Below are positions 25,480 to 35,546 of a stretch of 64,000 nt of DNA, one piece after another. A program made the position numbers and the translations under genes. Numbering within the stretch: position 1 is the first letter of the stretch; each line of letters starts with the position of its first letter. The notes under the pieces were generated by a model. That model had not been told where the DNA came from, made no database searches, and was given only the letters and a program-made list of their open reading frames with translations. The stretch comes from JAFKFI01 sp963795435. GTDB taxonomy: Bacteria; Pseudomonadota; Alphaproteobacteria; Acetobacterales; Acetobacteraceae. The stretch is from positions 124,001 through 188,000 of the forward strand of contig CAWCHV010000002.1 in assembly GCA_963795435.1 (NCBI GenBank). Reading direction: 5' to 3'.

Positions 25480-26610
25480 TCAAAGCATCCGCTGCAAGAT
25501 GATCTTCTGCACGTCGGACGTGCCCTCGTAGATCTGGCAGACGCGCTGGTCGCGGTAGCATCGCTCCACCGGATAATCGGCGAGATAGCCGTAGCCGCCG
25601 AGCGTCTGGATCGCGGCGGTGCAGACCGCCTCCGACGCCTCGGAGGCGAACAGCTTGGCCATGCAAGCGGCCTCCAGCGCGGGCGTGCCAGCCGCCTTCA
25701 GGCGCGCGGCGTGCAGCACGAGCTGCCGTGCGGCCTCCAGGCGCGTCTTGGCCTCGACCAGCCGGAAGCCGACCGCCTGGTGGTCGATGATCGGTTGGCC
25801 GAACGCGGTGCGATCCCTCGCGTAGCCGATCGCGTAGTCGAGTGCGGCGCGCGCGATGCCGACGCTCTGGGCGGCGATGCCGATGCGGCCCGATTCGAGT
25901 GTGGAGAGCGCGATCTTGTAGCCCTCCCCCTCGGCGCCGATGCGCTGGTCCTCGGGAACCTCCATCGCCTCGAACGATAGTGCGCAGGTCTCGGACGCCT
26001 TCTGCCCGAGTTTTTCCTCGACGCGCGCCACCACGTAGCCCGGCGTGTCCTTGGCGACGACAAAGGCGGAAAGCCCTCGCTTGCCGGCGGAGGGATCGGT
26101 GACGGCGAACAGCACCGTGCTGCCCTTGATGCCGCCGCTCGAGATGAACTGCTTGGCGCCGTCGATCACGTAGCGGTCGCCGCGCTTGACCGCGCGGGTG
26201 CGCAGGTTGGACGCGTCGGAGCCCGCCTGCGGCTCGGTAAGCGCGAAGGAGCCGACATGCTCGCCGCTCGCCAGCGGCCGAAGCCAGCGGTCCTTTTGCG
26301 CGTCGGTGCCGAACTTTTCCAGCACGACGCAGGTCGGAGAGTTGTGCACGCTGACCAAGGTGGAGACCGAGCCGTCGCCGGCGGCGATTTCCTCCAGAGC
26401 GAGAGCATAGCTGACCGGGTCGAGCTCCGAGCCACCCCATTGCGCCGATGTGGTGGCGCCGAGGAAGCCCAGTTCGCCCAGCTCGCGGATGATCTCGGGC
26501 TCGATGCTTCGGGCCTTCTCGCGCGCAGCCGCACCGGGGGCAAGGCGTTCCCCGGCGAATTTCCGCGCCATGTCGACGACCAGCATGTCGGCTCCGGCGT
26601 AATCCAGCAT
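25480..26610 (-). CDS. Acyl-CoA dehydrogenase
   Basis: The product is 376 residues from the ATG at 26610; GGGAG 6 nt upstream favours it over the ATG at 26616. The FAD/substrate motif is FALTEPQAGSDASNLRTRAV. The flavin strand is ISSGGIKGSTVLFAV, and the active-site Glu is in the usual C-terminal position in VCQIYEGTSDVQKIILQRML. It is a tetrameric short- or branched-chain acyl-CoA dehydrogenase. The Shine-Dalgarno sequence overlaps the stop of the indolepyruvate oxidoreductase gene upstream, so the two form an operon, probably for aromatic or branched amino-acid-derived acyl-CoAs. Confidence 0.9.
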   Translation of the reverse strand: MLDYAGADMLVVDMARKFAGERLAPGAAAREKARSIEPEIIRELGELGFLGATTSAQWGGSELDPVSYALALEEIAAGDGSVSTLVSVHNSPTCVVLEKFGTDAQKDRWLRPLASGEHVGSFALTEPQAGSDASNLRTRAVKRGDRYVIDGAKQFISSGGIKGSTVLFAVTDPSAGKRGLSAFVVAKDTPGYVVARVEEKLGQKASETCALSFEAMEVPEDQRIGAEGEGYKIALSTLESGRIGIAAQSVGIARAALDYAIGYARDRTAFGQPIIDHQAVGFRLVEAKTRLEAARQLVLHAARLKAAGTPALEAACMAKLFASEASEAVCTAAIQTLGGYGYLADYPVERCYRDQRVCQIYEGTSDVQKIILQRML

Positions 26611-26621
26611 GATCATCTCCC

Positions 26622-29600
26622 TTATTCGGCGGCGACCGCGACTGGTTCTCGCTGGTTCAAGCGGGCAAGCAGCGCGGTGCGGCGTTCCTGCGCGCGGCGC
26701 CAGTTCGCGAGCTTGACCGGACCGAAGCCGCGGACGCTATCGGGAAGTTCGGCCAGGGCGACGGCGGTGTCCAGCGCGTCGGGCGTTAGGGCCGCCAAAA
26801 CCTCGCGCATGTCGGCGGCGTAGGTCTCGATCATGGCGCGCTCGGCCCGCCGGTCCTCTTGCCGGCCTAACGGGTCGAACGGGGTACCGCGCAGCAGCTT
26901 GCCATGCCGCAGCACGCGGAACAGCGGCAAGGCGAGCCATCCCGGAATGGCGATCTTGCGGCGGCGGCCGGTGGCTGGGTCGATGCGCGTCACCAGCGGC
27001 GGGGCGAGATGGAACACCGGTTTTTCGGCGCGGCGATAGTCGGCCTCGGCGTGCAGGCGGGCGACCTCGTATTCGTCCTTGTAGCCGAGCACGCGGAACC
27101 AACCCTCGGCGGCGGCGCGGGAGAGGCGGCCCGGCTGGCCGAATACTTCTGTTTCGCGCGCGATGACGGCATCCATCTTGGCGCGATAGTCCCGTGCGTA
27201 GGCCTCATTCTGATAGCGCGCGAGCGACGCGGCCCGGCGCGCGATCATGGTCGGCAGATCCGGCGGTGCGTCTGGTGCGGCGCCGGAGAGGATTTCATCC
27301 GCCTTCTCGGGATGCGCGGCGAGGATGCGGCCCCACAGGAACGCGCGCCGGTTCAGCTTCACGGCGGCGCCGTTGAGCTCGATCGAGCGCAGCAGCGCCG
27401 CCTCCGAAATCGGCACCAGCCCGCGCTGCCAGGCGAGCCCCAGCATCAGCGTGTTCATCGCCTGGGCGTTGCCGAACAGATGCTCGGCCAGCGCCGCCGC
27501 GTGCAGCCAGGTGGGGCTGCCGCCTGACGTGGCGCGCTCGATGGTCCGGCGATGCAGCCCGGCGTCGATCTTGAGCCAGGCGTCATGCTTGAAGCCCGCG
27601 GGGGCGGCGAGATCGAGATTGCCGATCACGGCGGCATCGGCGCGGCACGCCTCCAGAATGCCGGGACCGGCGGCGACGGCGAGATCGGCCGCGAGCATGA
27701 GGTCGGCGGTGCCGCGCGGGATTCGCACCACGTCGAGCTTGCCCGGCTCGCCGACCTGGACGTGGGAAATGACCGCGCCGTTCTTCTGCGCGAGCCCGGT
27801 GTGGTCGAGCGTCGTCACGTTGCGGCCGTCGAGCTGCGCCGCCTGGGCGACGATCGCGCCGGTGGTGACGATGCCGCCGCCGCCGATCCCGGCGAACACG
27901 CCGCGCCACGGCGAGCGACCGTGCTGGATCGCGGGCTGCGGCAGGCCGGCGGCCAGCGTCCCCTCCTGCTCCTGCCAGCGCGGATCGGCCTCCGGCGCGC
28001 GCGGCGGCCCGGCTACAGTCACAAAGCTCGGGCAGAAACCCTTAAGGCAGGAGAGGTCGACGTTGCAGCTCGTCGGGTTGATGCGGCGCTTGCGGCCGAG
28101 CTCGGTCTCGACCGGTTCGATCGCGATGCAGCTCGACTGCACCGAGCAGTCGCCGCAATTCTCGCAGACGTCGGCGTTGATCTGCACGCTGCGGACGGGC
28201 TGCGCCATCGTCCCCCGCTTGCGGCGGCGGCGCTTTTCCGTGGCGCAGACCTGATCGTAGATGATGACCGAGACGCCGTCGGTCTCGCGCAGCCGGCGCT
28301 GCACCGCATCGAGATTGTCGCGCTGGTCGCGCGTGGCGCCGGCGGGTAGGGCGGAGGCGGGCGGCAGCCGCTCCGCCTCGTCCGCGACGACGGCGATCGA
28401 CTTCACGCCCTCGGCGGCGACTTGCGCGGCGATCTGCGGCACGTTCGGTGCGCCCTCGGCGGGCTGGCCGCCGGTCATCGCCACGGCGTCGTTGAACAGG
28501 ATCTTGAAGGTGACGCGGGCGCGGGCCGCGACCGCCTGGCGGATCGCCAGCAGGCCCGAGTGCTGGTAGGTGCCGTCGCCCATGTTGACGAACACATGCG
28601 GCGTGTCGGTGAACGGCGCGAGGCCGATCCAAGGCGCGCCCTCGCCGCCCATATGCGTGAAGGTCCGGGTGGTGTCGTCTTCGGTCAGCGCGAGGAAATG
28701 GCAACCGATGCCGGCGGTGGCGAAGCTGCCCTCGGGCACCTTGGTCGAGGTGCCGTGCGGACAGCCGGCGCAGAAGGCGGGCGCCCGGCGCAGCAGCCCG
28801 GCGGGTCGCTCGGTCGGCGCCGCAACCGGCGGATCGGCCACCTCGATGCCGGTGGCGCGGAGGAAGCGCGCGATCCCGGCCGCGACGATCTCCGGGGTGA
28901 ATTCCATCAAAGGCGTGAGCAGCGGCGAACCGTCGAGGCCGATCTTGCCGGCGATGGCGGGGCGTGCATCGGCCGCCATGCCGTAGAGCGCGTCGCGGAT
29001 CTGGGTCTCCACGAAGGCGCGCTTCTCCTCGACGACCAGCAGCGCGCGCCTGCCGCGGGCAAACCGGACAAGACCTTCGCTCTCGATCGGCCAGGAGAGG
29101 CCGATCTTGTAAACCGCGATTCGCGGATCACGCTCCAGGCCGAGCATGGCCAGCGCGTGCATCGCGTCGGTGTGCGCCTTGCCGACCGTGACGAGGCCGA
29201 CCGGCGCCTCGCCGCCGGGGCGCACCAGCCGATCGAGGCCGTTGGCCCGCACCCAGGCGAGAGCCGCCGGCAGCCGTTCCTCCAGCACGCGCCGCTCGAG
29301 TTCGGCGCGCTGGGCGGGAAATTGCAGCGTGTGGTCGATGTTCAGCCCGTGCGCGGGGAGCACGATCTCGGGGAGGACAACCCCGCGCGCCGACGGGACC
29401 GTGATGGTGGCGTGCTGCTCGACCACGTCGGCGATGGTCTTCATCGCGACCCAGAGGCCGCAGAACCGGGACAGCGCGATGCCGGCCAACGCGAAATCAA
29501 GGATGTCGGCGACGCCCGATGGCGCCAGCACCGGCATCATCAGGGCCTGGAAGAACTGATCGGTCTGGTGCGGGTAGGTGGAGGATTGCGCCGCGTGGTC

Positions 29601-30050
29601 GTCACCCGCGACCGCGAGCACGCCGCCGAGCGGGGCGGTGCCGAACATGGTGGCGCAGTGCAGCGCGTCGCCGCTGCGGTCCACGCCAGGGCCTTTTGCG
29701 TACCAAAGGCCGAATACCCCGTCGTACCGCTTGCCGGGGAAGGCGTCGATCTGCTGCGTGCCGAACAGCATGGTCGCGGCGAGATCCTCGTTCAGCCCGG
29801 GCTGGAAGCGGATGTCGTGCGCGTTGAGCAGGTCTTCCCGGCGCCACAACTCCTGGTCCATGCCGCCGAGCGGCGAGCCGCGATAGCCGGACACGAGCCC
29901 GGCGGTGCGATGGCCCGCCTCGCGGTCGAGCCGTCCTTGCTCAAGCAGTGCACGCACCAGGGCGTGGATACCGCTCAGCAGGATGGGCCGATCATATTCC
30001 GTGTAGCGGCTGTCGAGCGTGAGGGCGTCGGGCCCGAGACCGATATCCAT
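26622..30050 (-). CDS. Indolepyruvate ferredoxin oxidoreductase, fused alpha-beta form
   Basis: The product is 1142 residues from the ATG at 30050, which has TGGAGGGG 8 nt upstream; an ATG at 30083 is the alternative. The N-terminal pyrimidine-binding domain (GYRGSPLGGMDQELWRRE) and the TPP-binding domain follow in order (HMGGEGAPWIGLAPF, VNMGDGTYQHSG, FNDAVAMTGGQPAEGAPN). Next is a short Cys region (CENCGDCSVQSSC), and last the gamma domain (FAGIGGGGIVTTGAIVAQAA). The single-chain enzyme decarboxylates aryl- or branched 2-oxoacids to acyl-CoA in the cytoplasm, passing electrons to ferredoxin. Aromatic amino-acid breakdown is consistent with the nearby paa genes. Confidence 0.93.
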   Translation of the reverse strand: MDIGLGPDALTLDSRYTEYDRPILLSGIHALVRALLEQGRLDREAGHRTAGLVSGYRGSPLGGMDQELWRREDLLNAHDIRFQPGLNEDLAATMLFGTQQIDAFPGKRYDGVFGLWYAKGPGVDRSGDALHCATMFGTAPLGGVLAVAGDDHAAQSSTYPHQTDQFFQALMMPVLAPSGVADILDFALAGIALSRFCGLWVAMKTIADVVEQHATITVPSARGVVLPEIVLPAHGLNIDHTLQFPAQRAELERRVLEERLPAALAWVRANGLDRLVRPGGEAPVGLVTVGKAHTDAMHALAMLGLERDPRIAVYKIGLSWPIESEGLVRFARGRRALLVVEEKRAFVETQIRDALYGMAADARPAIAGKIGLDGSPLLTPLMEFTPEIVAAGIARFLRATGIEVADPPVAAPTERPAGLLRRAPAFCAGCPHGTSTKVPEGSFATAGIGCHFLALTEDDTTRTFTHMGGEGAPWIGLAPFTDTPHVFVNMGDGTYQHSGLLAIRQAVAARARVTFKILFNDAVAMTGGQPAEGAPNVPQIAAQVAAEGVKSIAVVADEAERLPPASALPAGATRDQRDNLDAVQRRLRETDGVSVIIYDQVCATEKRRRRKRGTMAQPVRSVQINADVCENCGDCSVQSSCIAIEPVETELGRKRRINPTSCNVDLSCLKGFCPSFVTVAGPPRAPEADPRWQEQEGTLAAGLPQPAIQHGRSPWRGVFAGIGGGGIVTTGAIVAQAAQLDGRNVTTLDHTGLAQKNGAVISHVQVGEPGKLDVVRIPRGTADLMLAADLAVAAGPGILEACRADAAVIGNLDLAAPAGFKHDAWLKIDAGLHRRTIERATSGGSPTWLHAAALAEHLFGNAQAMNTLMLGLAWQRGLVPISEAALLRSIELNGAAVKLNRRAFLWGRILAAHPEKADEILSGAAPDAPPDLPTMIARRAASLARYQNEAYARDYRAKMDAVIARETEVFGQPGRLSRAAAEGWFRVLGYKDEYEVARLHAEADYRRAEKPVFHLAPPLVTRIDPATGRRRKIAIPGWLALPLFRVLRHGKLLRGTPFDPLGRQEDRRAERAMIETYAADMREVLAALTPDALDTAVALAELPDSVRGFGPVKLANWRRAQERRTALLARLNQREPVAVAAE

Positions 30051-30219
30051 GTAGCGCACCCCTCCAGAGCGGAGTTCCATCAACCAGAACGCTACATCCT
30101 AGCCCAAGATGCGTGCCGAGTGATGGCACGGTGGCGACCACGAAACGCGGAGCGTCGGAACCCGACATAACGTGCCCGGTTCTGAAAGAGCGCCACGTGG
30201 CGCCAGGGAGAAAGTCCAC

Positions 30220-30702
30220 ATGAAATCACTCGTTGTCGCCGGGGCGACGGTCGCCCTTGCTCTCGCGCTGCCTGCCGCGGCGCAAACATCCAGCACCACG
30301 AACCCGAACACGGGGTCGAACATGGGCGCCGCGACCGGCGGCGCGACCAGCCCAGGTTCGTCTCCCTCATCCCCATCGTCGTCATCGTCGTCAGCCGGCA
30401 TGACCACCAGTCCGATCGCGCAGCGGATGAAGTCCGAGCTTGAGCAGTCCGGCTTCAAGAACGTGAAGATCATGCCGGAATCATTCCTCGTCCGGGCGGA
30501 CGACAAGGACGGACATCCGGTCATGATGATCATCAACCCGGATTCCCTCACCGCCGTCACGGCGCTTGGCACCGCGGGAGGCTCGGCCAATGGCAGTTCG
30601 GGGGGCTCGATGGGTTCCGGCGGCGTCGGCTCGTCGGGCAGCATGAGCGCGCCCAATGCCGCGCACGGCGGAACCAGCAGTTCGGGGACGCAGACTCGTT
30701 GA
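30220..30702 (+). CDS. Small exported Ser/Gly-rich protein of unknown function
   Basis: The product is 160 residues from the ATG at 30220, with AGGGAG 9 nt upstream. A Sec signal (MKSLVVAGATVALALALPAAAQ) is followed by a Ser/Gly/Asn-rich stretch. A folded core of about 60 residues comes next (SPIAQRMKSELEQSGFKNVK, then PESFLVRADDKDGHPVMMII), and a Gly/Ser tail ends the protein. The core suggests a small periplasmic domain; I cannot name it. It is divergent from the indolepyruvate oxidoreductase and ends at a strong hairpin. Its design resembles the protein at 36761. Confidence 0.75.
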   Translation: MKSLVVAGATVALALALPAAAQTSSTTNPNTGSNMGAATGGATSPGSSPSSPSSSSSSAGMTTSPIAQRMKSELEQSGFKNVKIMPESFLVRADDKDGHPVMMIINPDSLTAVTALGTAGGSANGSSGGSMGSGGVGSSGSMSAPNAAHGGTSSSGTQTR

Positions 30703-30710
30703 TCTGTCGC

Positions 30711-30742
30711 GGCGCTCCGTCCCGCGTACGGGACGGAGCGCC
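30711..30742 (+). terminator. Long perfect hairpin, likely terminator
   Basis: GGCGCTCCGTCCC (30711-30723) pairs perfectly with GGGACGGAGCGCC (30730-30742) across a GCGTAC loop. It begins 9 bp after the stop of the small exported protein. The following TCACGCTTGT is only weakly T-rich. Confidence 0.6.
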
Positions 30743-30808
30743 TCACGCTTGTCATTCGGCTGCGTCCCGGTCCTAGACTGTCCTCGGTTTGGCCGGAGCG
30801 GAGGCAGC

Positions 30809-31603
30809 ATGTCGGAAACCATCAGGGTCGAGCAGCGTGCGGGCTGGCGCAAGCTCATGCTCAACCGGCCGGATAAGCTCAACTCTCTGACCGAGGAAAT
30901 GATGGGGGCGCTGATCGCGGCGCTCGACGCGGCGCGCGACGACACGACGTGTCGCGCCGTGTTGCTCACCGGCGAGGGGCGCGGCTTCTGCGCCGGGCAG
31001 GAGCTGAGCCCGTCCTTGATGCCGGGGCCGGACGGGCCGCCCGATCTCGGGCGATTGGCCGACGCCTATCACCATCGCATCGTGCGCCGAATCCGCGATT
31101 TGCCGGTGCCGGTGGTCTGCGCGGTCAACGGGGTCGCCGCGGGGGCCGGGGCGGGTTTCGCGCTGGCGTGCGACATCGCGCTGGCGGCGCGGTCGGCGAG
31201 CTTCATCCAGGTGTTCGGCCGGATCGGCCTGATCCCCGATTCCGGCAACAGCTATTTCCTGCCCCGGTCGATCGGGGACGCGCGGGCCCGAGCACTGGCG
31301 ATGCTCACCGAGCCCGTGCCGGCGGAGACGGCCGAGGCCTGGGGCATGATCTGGAAGGCGGTCGACGACGACAAGCTGGCGGGCGAAGCGGAAACCCTGG
31401 CCGCGCATCTCGCGACGCAGGCGACCGAGGCGCTCGCGCTGACCAAGCGAGCGCTCAATCAGTCGAGCGGCAACAGCCTGGACGCGCAGCTCGATCTGGA
31501 GCGCGACCTGCAGCGCGAGGCCGGCCGGACGGCGGATTACGCCGAGGGCGTGAAGGCCTTTCTGGAGAAGCGCAAGCCCGTCTTCCGGGGACGCGCGGGG
31601 TGA
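30809..31603 (+). CDS. paaG: 2-(1,2-epoxy-1,2-dihydrophenyl)acetyl-CoA isomerase (enoyl-CoA hydratase family)
   Basis: The product is 264 residues from the ATG at 30809. Crotonase fold: oxyanion-hole residues are in GFCAGQELS and in VNGVAAGAGAGFALACD. The stretch GLIPDSGNSYFLPRSIG, with the catalytic Asp, is typical of PaaG. PaaG isomerises the ring epoxide of phenylacetyl-CoA to the oxepin form. The assignment rests on the motif and on paaI and paaK downstream, joined by 4-bp stop/start overlaps. A general enoyl-CoA hydratase is the alternative. Confidence 0.85.
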   Translation: MSETIRVEQRAGWRKLMLNRPDKLNSLTEEMMGALIAALDAARDDTTCRAVLLTGEGRGFCAGQELSPSLMPGPDGPPDLGRLADAYHHRIVRRIRDLPVPVVCAVNGVAAGAGAGFALACDIALAARSASFIQVFGRIGLIPDSGNSYFLPRSIGDARARALAMLTEPVPAETAEAWGMIWKAVDDDKLAGEAETLAAHLATQATEALALTKRALNQSSGNSLDAQLDLERDLQREAGRTADYAEGVKAFLEKRKPVFRGRAG

Positions 31604-32039
31604 CGAATCCTGCCGATCTGCAGGCGCTGGCCGAGGCGTGCGCCGAGGTGATGTGGGCGGACGACCGCGCCAGCCCGGGGCTTGGCATGGTGCTCGACCA
31701 CGTTGGGCCGGGGCGCGCCCGCCTTTCGATGCGCGTCGGCGACGCGATGGTGAACGGCCTCGGCATCTGCCACGGCGGCTTCATCTTCGCGCTCGCCGAC
31801 AGTGCGATGGCGTTCGCGTCCAACAGCCACGGCGAGCGCGCGGTGGCACAGCAGGGCGCGATCACCTTCCTACGGCCCGGCAAGCACGGCGAGCGCCTCA
31901 CCGCCGAGGCGGTCGAGCGGGCGAGGGCGGGGCGCACCGGTCTCTACGACGTGCGGGTGACGGCGGATGACGGCGCGGTGGTGGCGGAGTTTCGCGGCCA
32001 CACGCGCTCGCTCGGGACAAAATTCTTCGGCGGGGGAAA

Positions 32040-32043
<4 letters not shown>
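31600..32043 (+). CDS. paaI: Hydroxyphenylacetyl-CoA thioesterase PaaI
   Basis: The product is 147 residues. The start is GTG at 31600, overlapping the paaG stop (GTGA). Hotdog fold: GICHGGFIFALADSAMAFAS gives the HGG turn and the catalytic Asp. GAITFLRPGKHGERLTAEAV is the second conserved strand. PaaI is a rescue thioesterase that frees CoA from dead-end ring intermediates of phenylacetate breakdown. Its stop overlaps the paaK ATG by 4 bp. Confidence 0.88.
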
Positions 32044-33338
<1,295 letters not shown>

Positions 33339-33372
33339 GCGGCAGCTCGTGGAGCGCCGGGAGCGGAACCGT

Positions 33373-33795
33373 TCAGATGACGGTGATCCGGATCTTTCGC
33401 GAAACCACTGGCGGATCGAACGGGATGTGATCCGCGTCGCCAAGTACGAGCTGCAGCGTGTGCGGCCCGGGCGATAGCTCAAGGCGCACTTCGGTTTGGC
33501 CCGCGCCAAAGTGCAAGTGCTTCTTGTCGGAGGGGATGGGCTCGTTGGGATCGATCTGCTCGTCCACGTCGATCAGCAGATGGTGATGCCCCGTGTTCGC
33601 CGTTCTGTCGCCCGCATGTGTCACCCCCATGTTGCGCAACCCGAAGCGACACCAGAACGCGCCCTTTATGCGTTCGCCGTCGGTCGGCCAGATGATGTAG
33701 AGGTACGCGTTGCTGGGTGCGGGCGTCTTGCCCGCGAGGGCCGCTGCCGGCGCGAATTGCAAGAGGGACGACAGCATCCACCGCCGTGTCGGCAT
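33373..33795 (-). CDS. DUF4399 domain protein, exported
   Basis: The product is 140 residues from the ATG at 33795, with GGAGGAG upstream. Residues 1-21 (MPTRRWMLSSLLQFAPAAAL) look like a Tat/Sec-type leader. The DUF4399 core shows as IIWPTDGERIKGAFWCRFGL, NTGHHHLLIDVDEQID, HLHFGAGQTEVRLELSPGPH and DPPVVSRKI. The clustered His residues (GHHH, HLHF) look like a metal site. The function is unknown. It lies 26 bp below the cyclase-FGE gene on the same strand. Confidence 0.8.
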   Translation of the reverse strand: MPTRRWMLSSLLQFAPAAALAGKTPAPSNAYLYIIWPTDGERIKGAFWCRFGLRNMGVTHAGDRTANTGHHHLLIDVDEQIDPNEPIPSDKKHLHFGAGQTEVRLELSPGPHTLQLVLGDADHIPFDPPVVSRKIRITVI

Positions 33796-33821
33796 GTGAG
33801 CTCCTCCGCGATCATTGGCGA

Positions 33822-35402
33822 TCATTGAGAGCGTGCCAGGCGCACGCCGTGAGTCGGATAGCGCACGGACGCGTCGTAGTAGTCCCGGCTCGCCGGGCGT
33901 ATGTAACTCGGGTCGTTGCGCCAGGACCCGCCGCGCAGCACGCGCTCCTGACAGTCCGTGCCGAGCCAGGCCGAACCGTCGGCCGGTGCGCCCCGGTAGT
34001 TCTTGTGCCAGCAATCCTCGACCCATTCCGAGAGACCGCCGCCGATGTCATGGAGGCCGAACGGATTGGCAGGCAGGGCGCCGACTTTCGTCGGCTGGAC
34101 CTCATCCTGTGGCCCGCCGCATCCCTTGCAGGCGGCAAGACCCGGTTTCATCGCGTTGCCCCACCAGTATCGGGTTTCGGTGCCACCGCGCGCCGCGTAC
34201 TCCCATTCGGCTTCGCTGGGCAGGCGATAGTGGCGCTGCGTGGTCTGAGAAAGCCAGTCGGCGAATTGCCGAGCGTCGGTCCAGCTCACGTTGTTGACCG
34301 GCGCATCGTCGCCGCCGTTCGGGACGAATGCGCAGGCCTTTGCTGCCACGCAGGCGCGCCATTGTCGGACGGTCACTGGATATTTTGCGATCAGGAAAGA
34401 TTGCACCGTCACGCTGTGGACCGGCTGCTCCGAAGGGTCATCGGCGCTGCCCATCCGGAACGTGCCGCCGGCGACGCCGATCATCTCGGGCTCGGCGGCG
34501 GTGGGAGCGGAATTGGGCTGCTTTGCCGGGGGTTGCGGGGTGACGGCCAAGGCCTGCATTGGGGCGGCGGGCGCGGGCTGCGGAGCGGTGGGAGGCGAGG
34601 CAGGATTACCAGCGGCGAGGCGGGCCAGGGCTTCCGGTCTCGATGCCGGAGCATCCGCGCGTCGGTCCGGCACGACGCCGGGGGACGGGACGGCGAGTGG
34701 CGCCGCCGGCTGAGCGGGCGCTTGCGTCGCCGCGGCGATCGCCGGCCGGGGCTGCTCGCTCGCGCGGTTCCAGACATACCATCCGCCGCCGCCGATACCG
34801 GCCACGATGATCGCCGCCGCGCCAAGCAGGCCCAGGCGCGTCCTGCCGCCCCGCGCCGCTCTCGCGAGCGCCGCCGGATCCGGCAGGACCCGGTAGATCG
34901 GCACCGGGTCAACGATGTTCTTGACCTTCCGATCGCCGAGCGACTGATAGCCGCAGACCAGCTTGTACCGGATCTGCTCGTACACGCCGCCTGAAATATA
35001 GATGTTACCGGGCTCCGCGAGCTGCTCCAGCCGGGCGGCGACGTTGACGCCCTCGCCATAAATATCATCCGCCTCGACAATGACGTCACCGAGATTGACG
35101 CCGATCCGGAACCGGATCCACTGGGCGGCGGGCAGCTCGAGATTTTGGCCGACCATGCTCTGCTGGATTACGATCGCGCAGCGCACCGCTTCGACCGGAC
35201 TGTCGAACATGGCGAGAAAGCCGTCCCCGCCGGTCTTGATCAGTCGCCCACGATGCTCGGTGATCGTCGGATCGATCAGCTCACGGAACAGGCGCTGCAC
35301 CCGAACATGGGTGCCCCTCTCGTCGGCTCCCATGAGGCGGGTGTAGCCAGCGATATCAGCGATCATAATCGCGGCGAGTTTGCGCGTGCCTTCGTTCGAC
35401 AT
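33822..35402 (-). CDS. Class III adenylate cyclase with membrane anchor and FGE/SUMF1-type domain
   Basis: The product is 526 residues in three parts. Residues 1-170 are a class III nucleotidyl cyclase with all key residues: metal Asp16 (IMIADIAGYTRLM), Lys56 and Asp60 in RLIKTGGDGFLAMF, and the Asn/Arg pair in YGEGVNVAARLEQL. A single membrane segment lies at about 192-212 (LGLLGAAAIIVAGIGGGGWY). A Pro/Ala linker leads to a formylglycine-generating-enzyme/SUMF1-like domain (about 300-526) with GTFRMGSADDPSEQPVHSV, LPSEAEWEYAARGG and RVLRGGSWRNDPSYIRPASR. The cyclase is cytoplasmic and the FGE-like part probably periplasmic, so it may sense a ligand. A palindrome lies in its promoter. Confidence 0.88.
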   Translation of the reverse strand: MSNEGTRKLAAIMIADIAGYTRLMGADERGTHVRVQRLFRELIDPTITEHRGRLIKTGGDGFLAMFDSPVEAVRCAIVIQQSMVGQNLELPAAQWIRFRIGVNLGDVIVEADDIYGEGVNVAARLEQLAEPGNIYISGGVYEQIRYKLVCGYQSLGDRKVKNIVDPVPIYRVLPDPAALARAARGGRTRLGLLGAAAIIVAGIGGGGWYVWNRASEQPRPAIAAATQAPAQPAAPLAVPSPGVVPDRRADAPASRPEALARLAAGNPASPPTAPQPAPAAPMQALAVTPQPPAKQPNSAPTAAEPEMIGVAGGTFRMGSADDPSEQPVHSVTVQSFLIAKYPVTVRQWRACVAAKACAFVPNGGDDAPVNNVSWTDARQFADWLSQTTQRHYRLPSEAEWEYAARGGTETRYWWGNAMKPGLAACKGCGGPQDEVQPTKVGALPANPFGLHDIGGGLSEWVEDCWHKNYRGAPADGSAWLGTDCQERVLRGGSWRNDPSYIRPASRDYYDASVRYPTHGVRLARSQ

Positions 35403-35408
35403 GGCGCC

Positions 35409-35430
35409 GTCTCGTTATATAAGCCGAGAC
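35409..35430. promoter_or_regulatory. Inverted repeat over a TATATAA element upstream of the cyclase gene
   Basis: GTCTCG (35409-35414) and CGAGAC (35425-35430) flank a 10-bp AT-rich centre, which on the minus strand reads GCTTATATAA and could be a -10 element. It lies 6 bp above the cyclase ATG at 35402. It is a candidate operator or leaderless promoter; no -35 is obvious. Confidence 0.35.
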
Positions 35431-35546
35431 TATAGCGAGGTTTTTGGATGCGCGGCAACGAATCGAATCCGAGCCGGGCCCGAAAGACGGGCGCAGCGGC
35501 CGAGCGCTTAGATCCGCGGCCGATTATCCGCCTGGGCCGCGGGCAA

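Noticed and set aside
28422..30170. Long plus-strand frame antisense to the indolepyruvate oxidoreductase
   Set aside because: Composition-driven antisense frame without recognisable motifs.
30051..30219. Horizontal transfer boundary near the indolepyruvate oxidoreductase
   Set aside because: Base composition by eye does not change across the gap, and no att site, tRNA or mobile gene is present.
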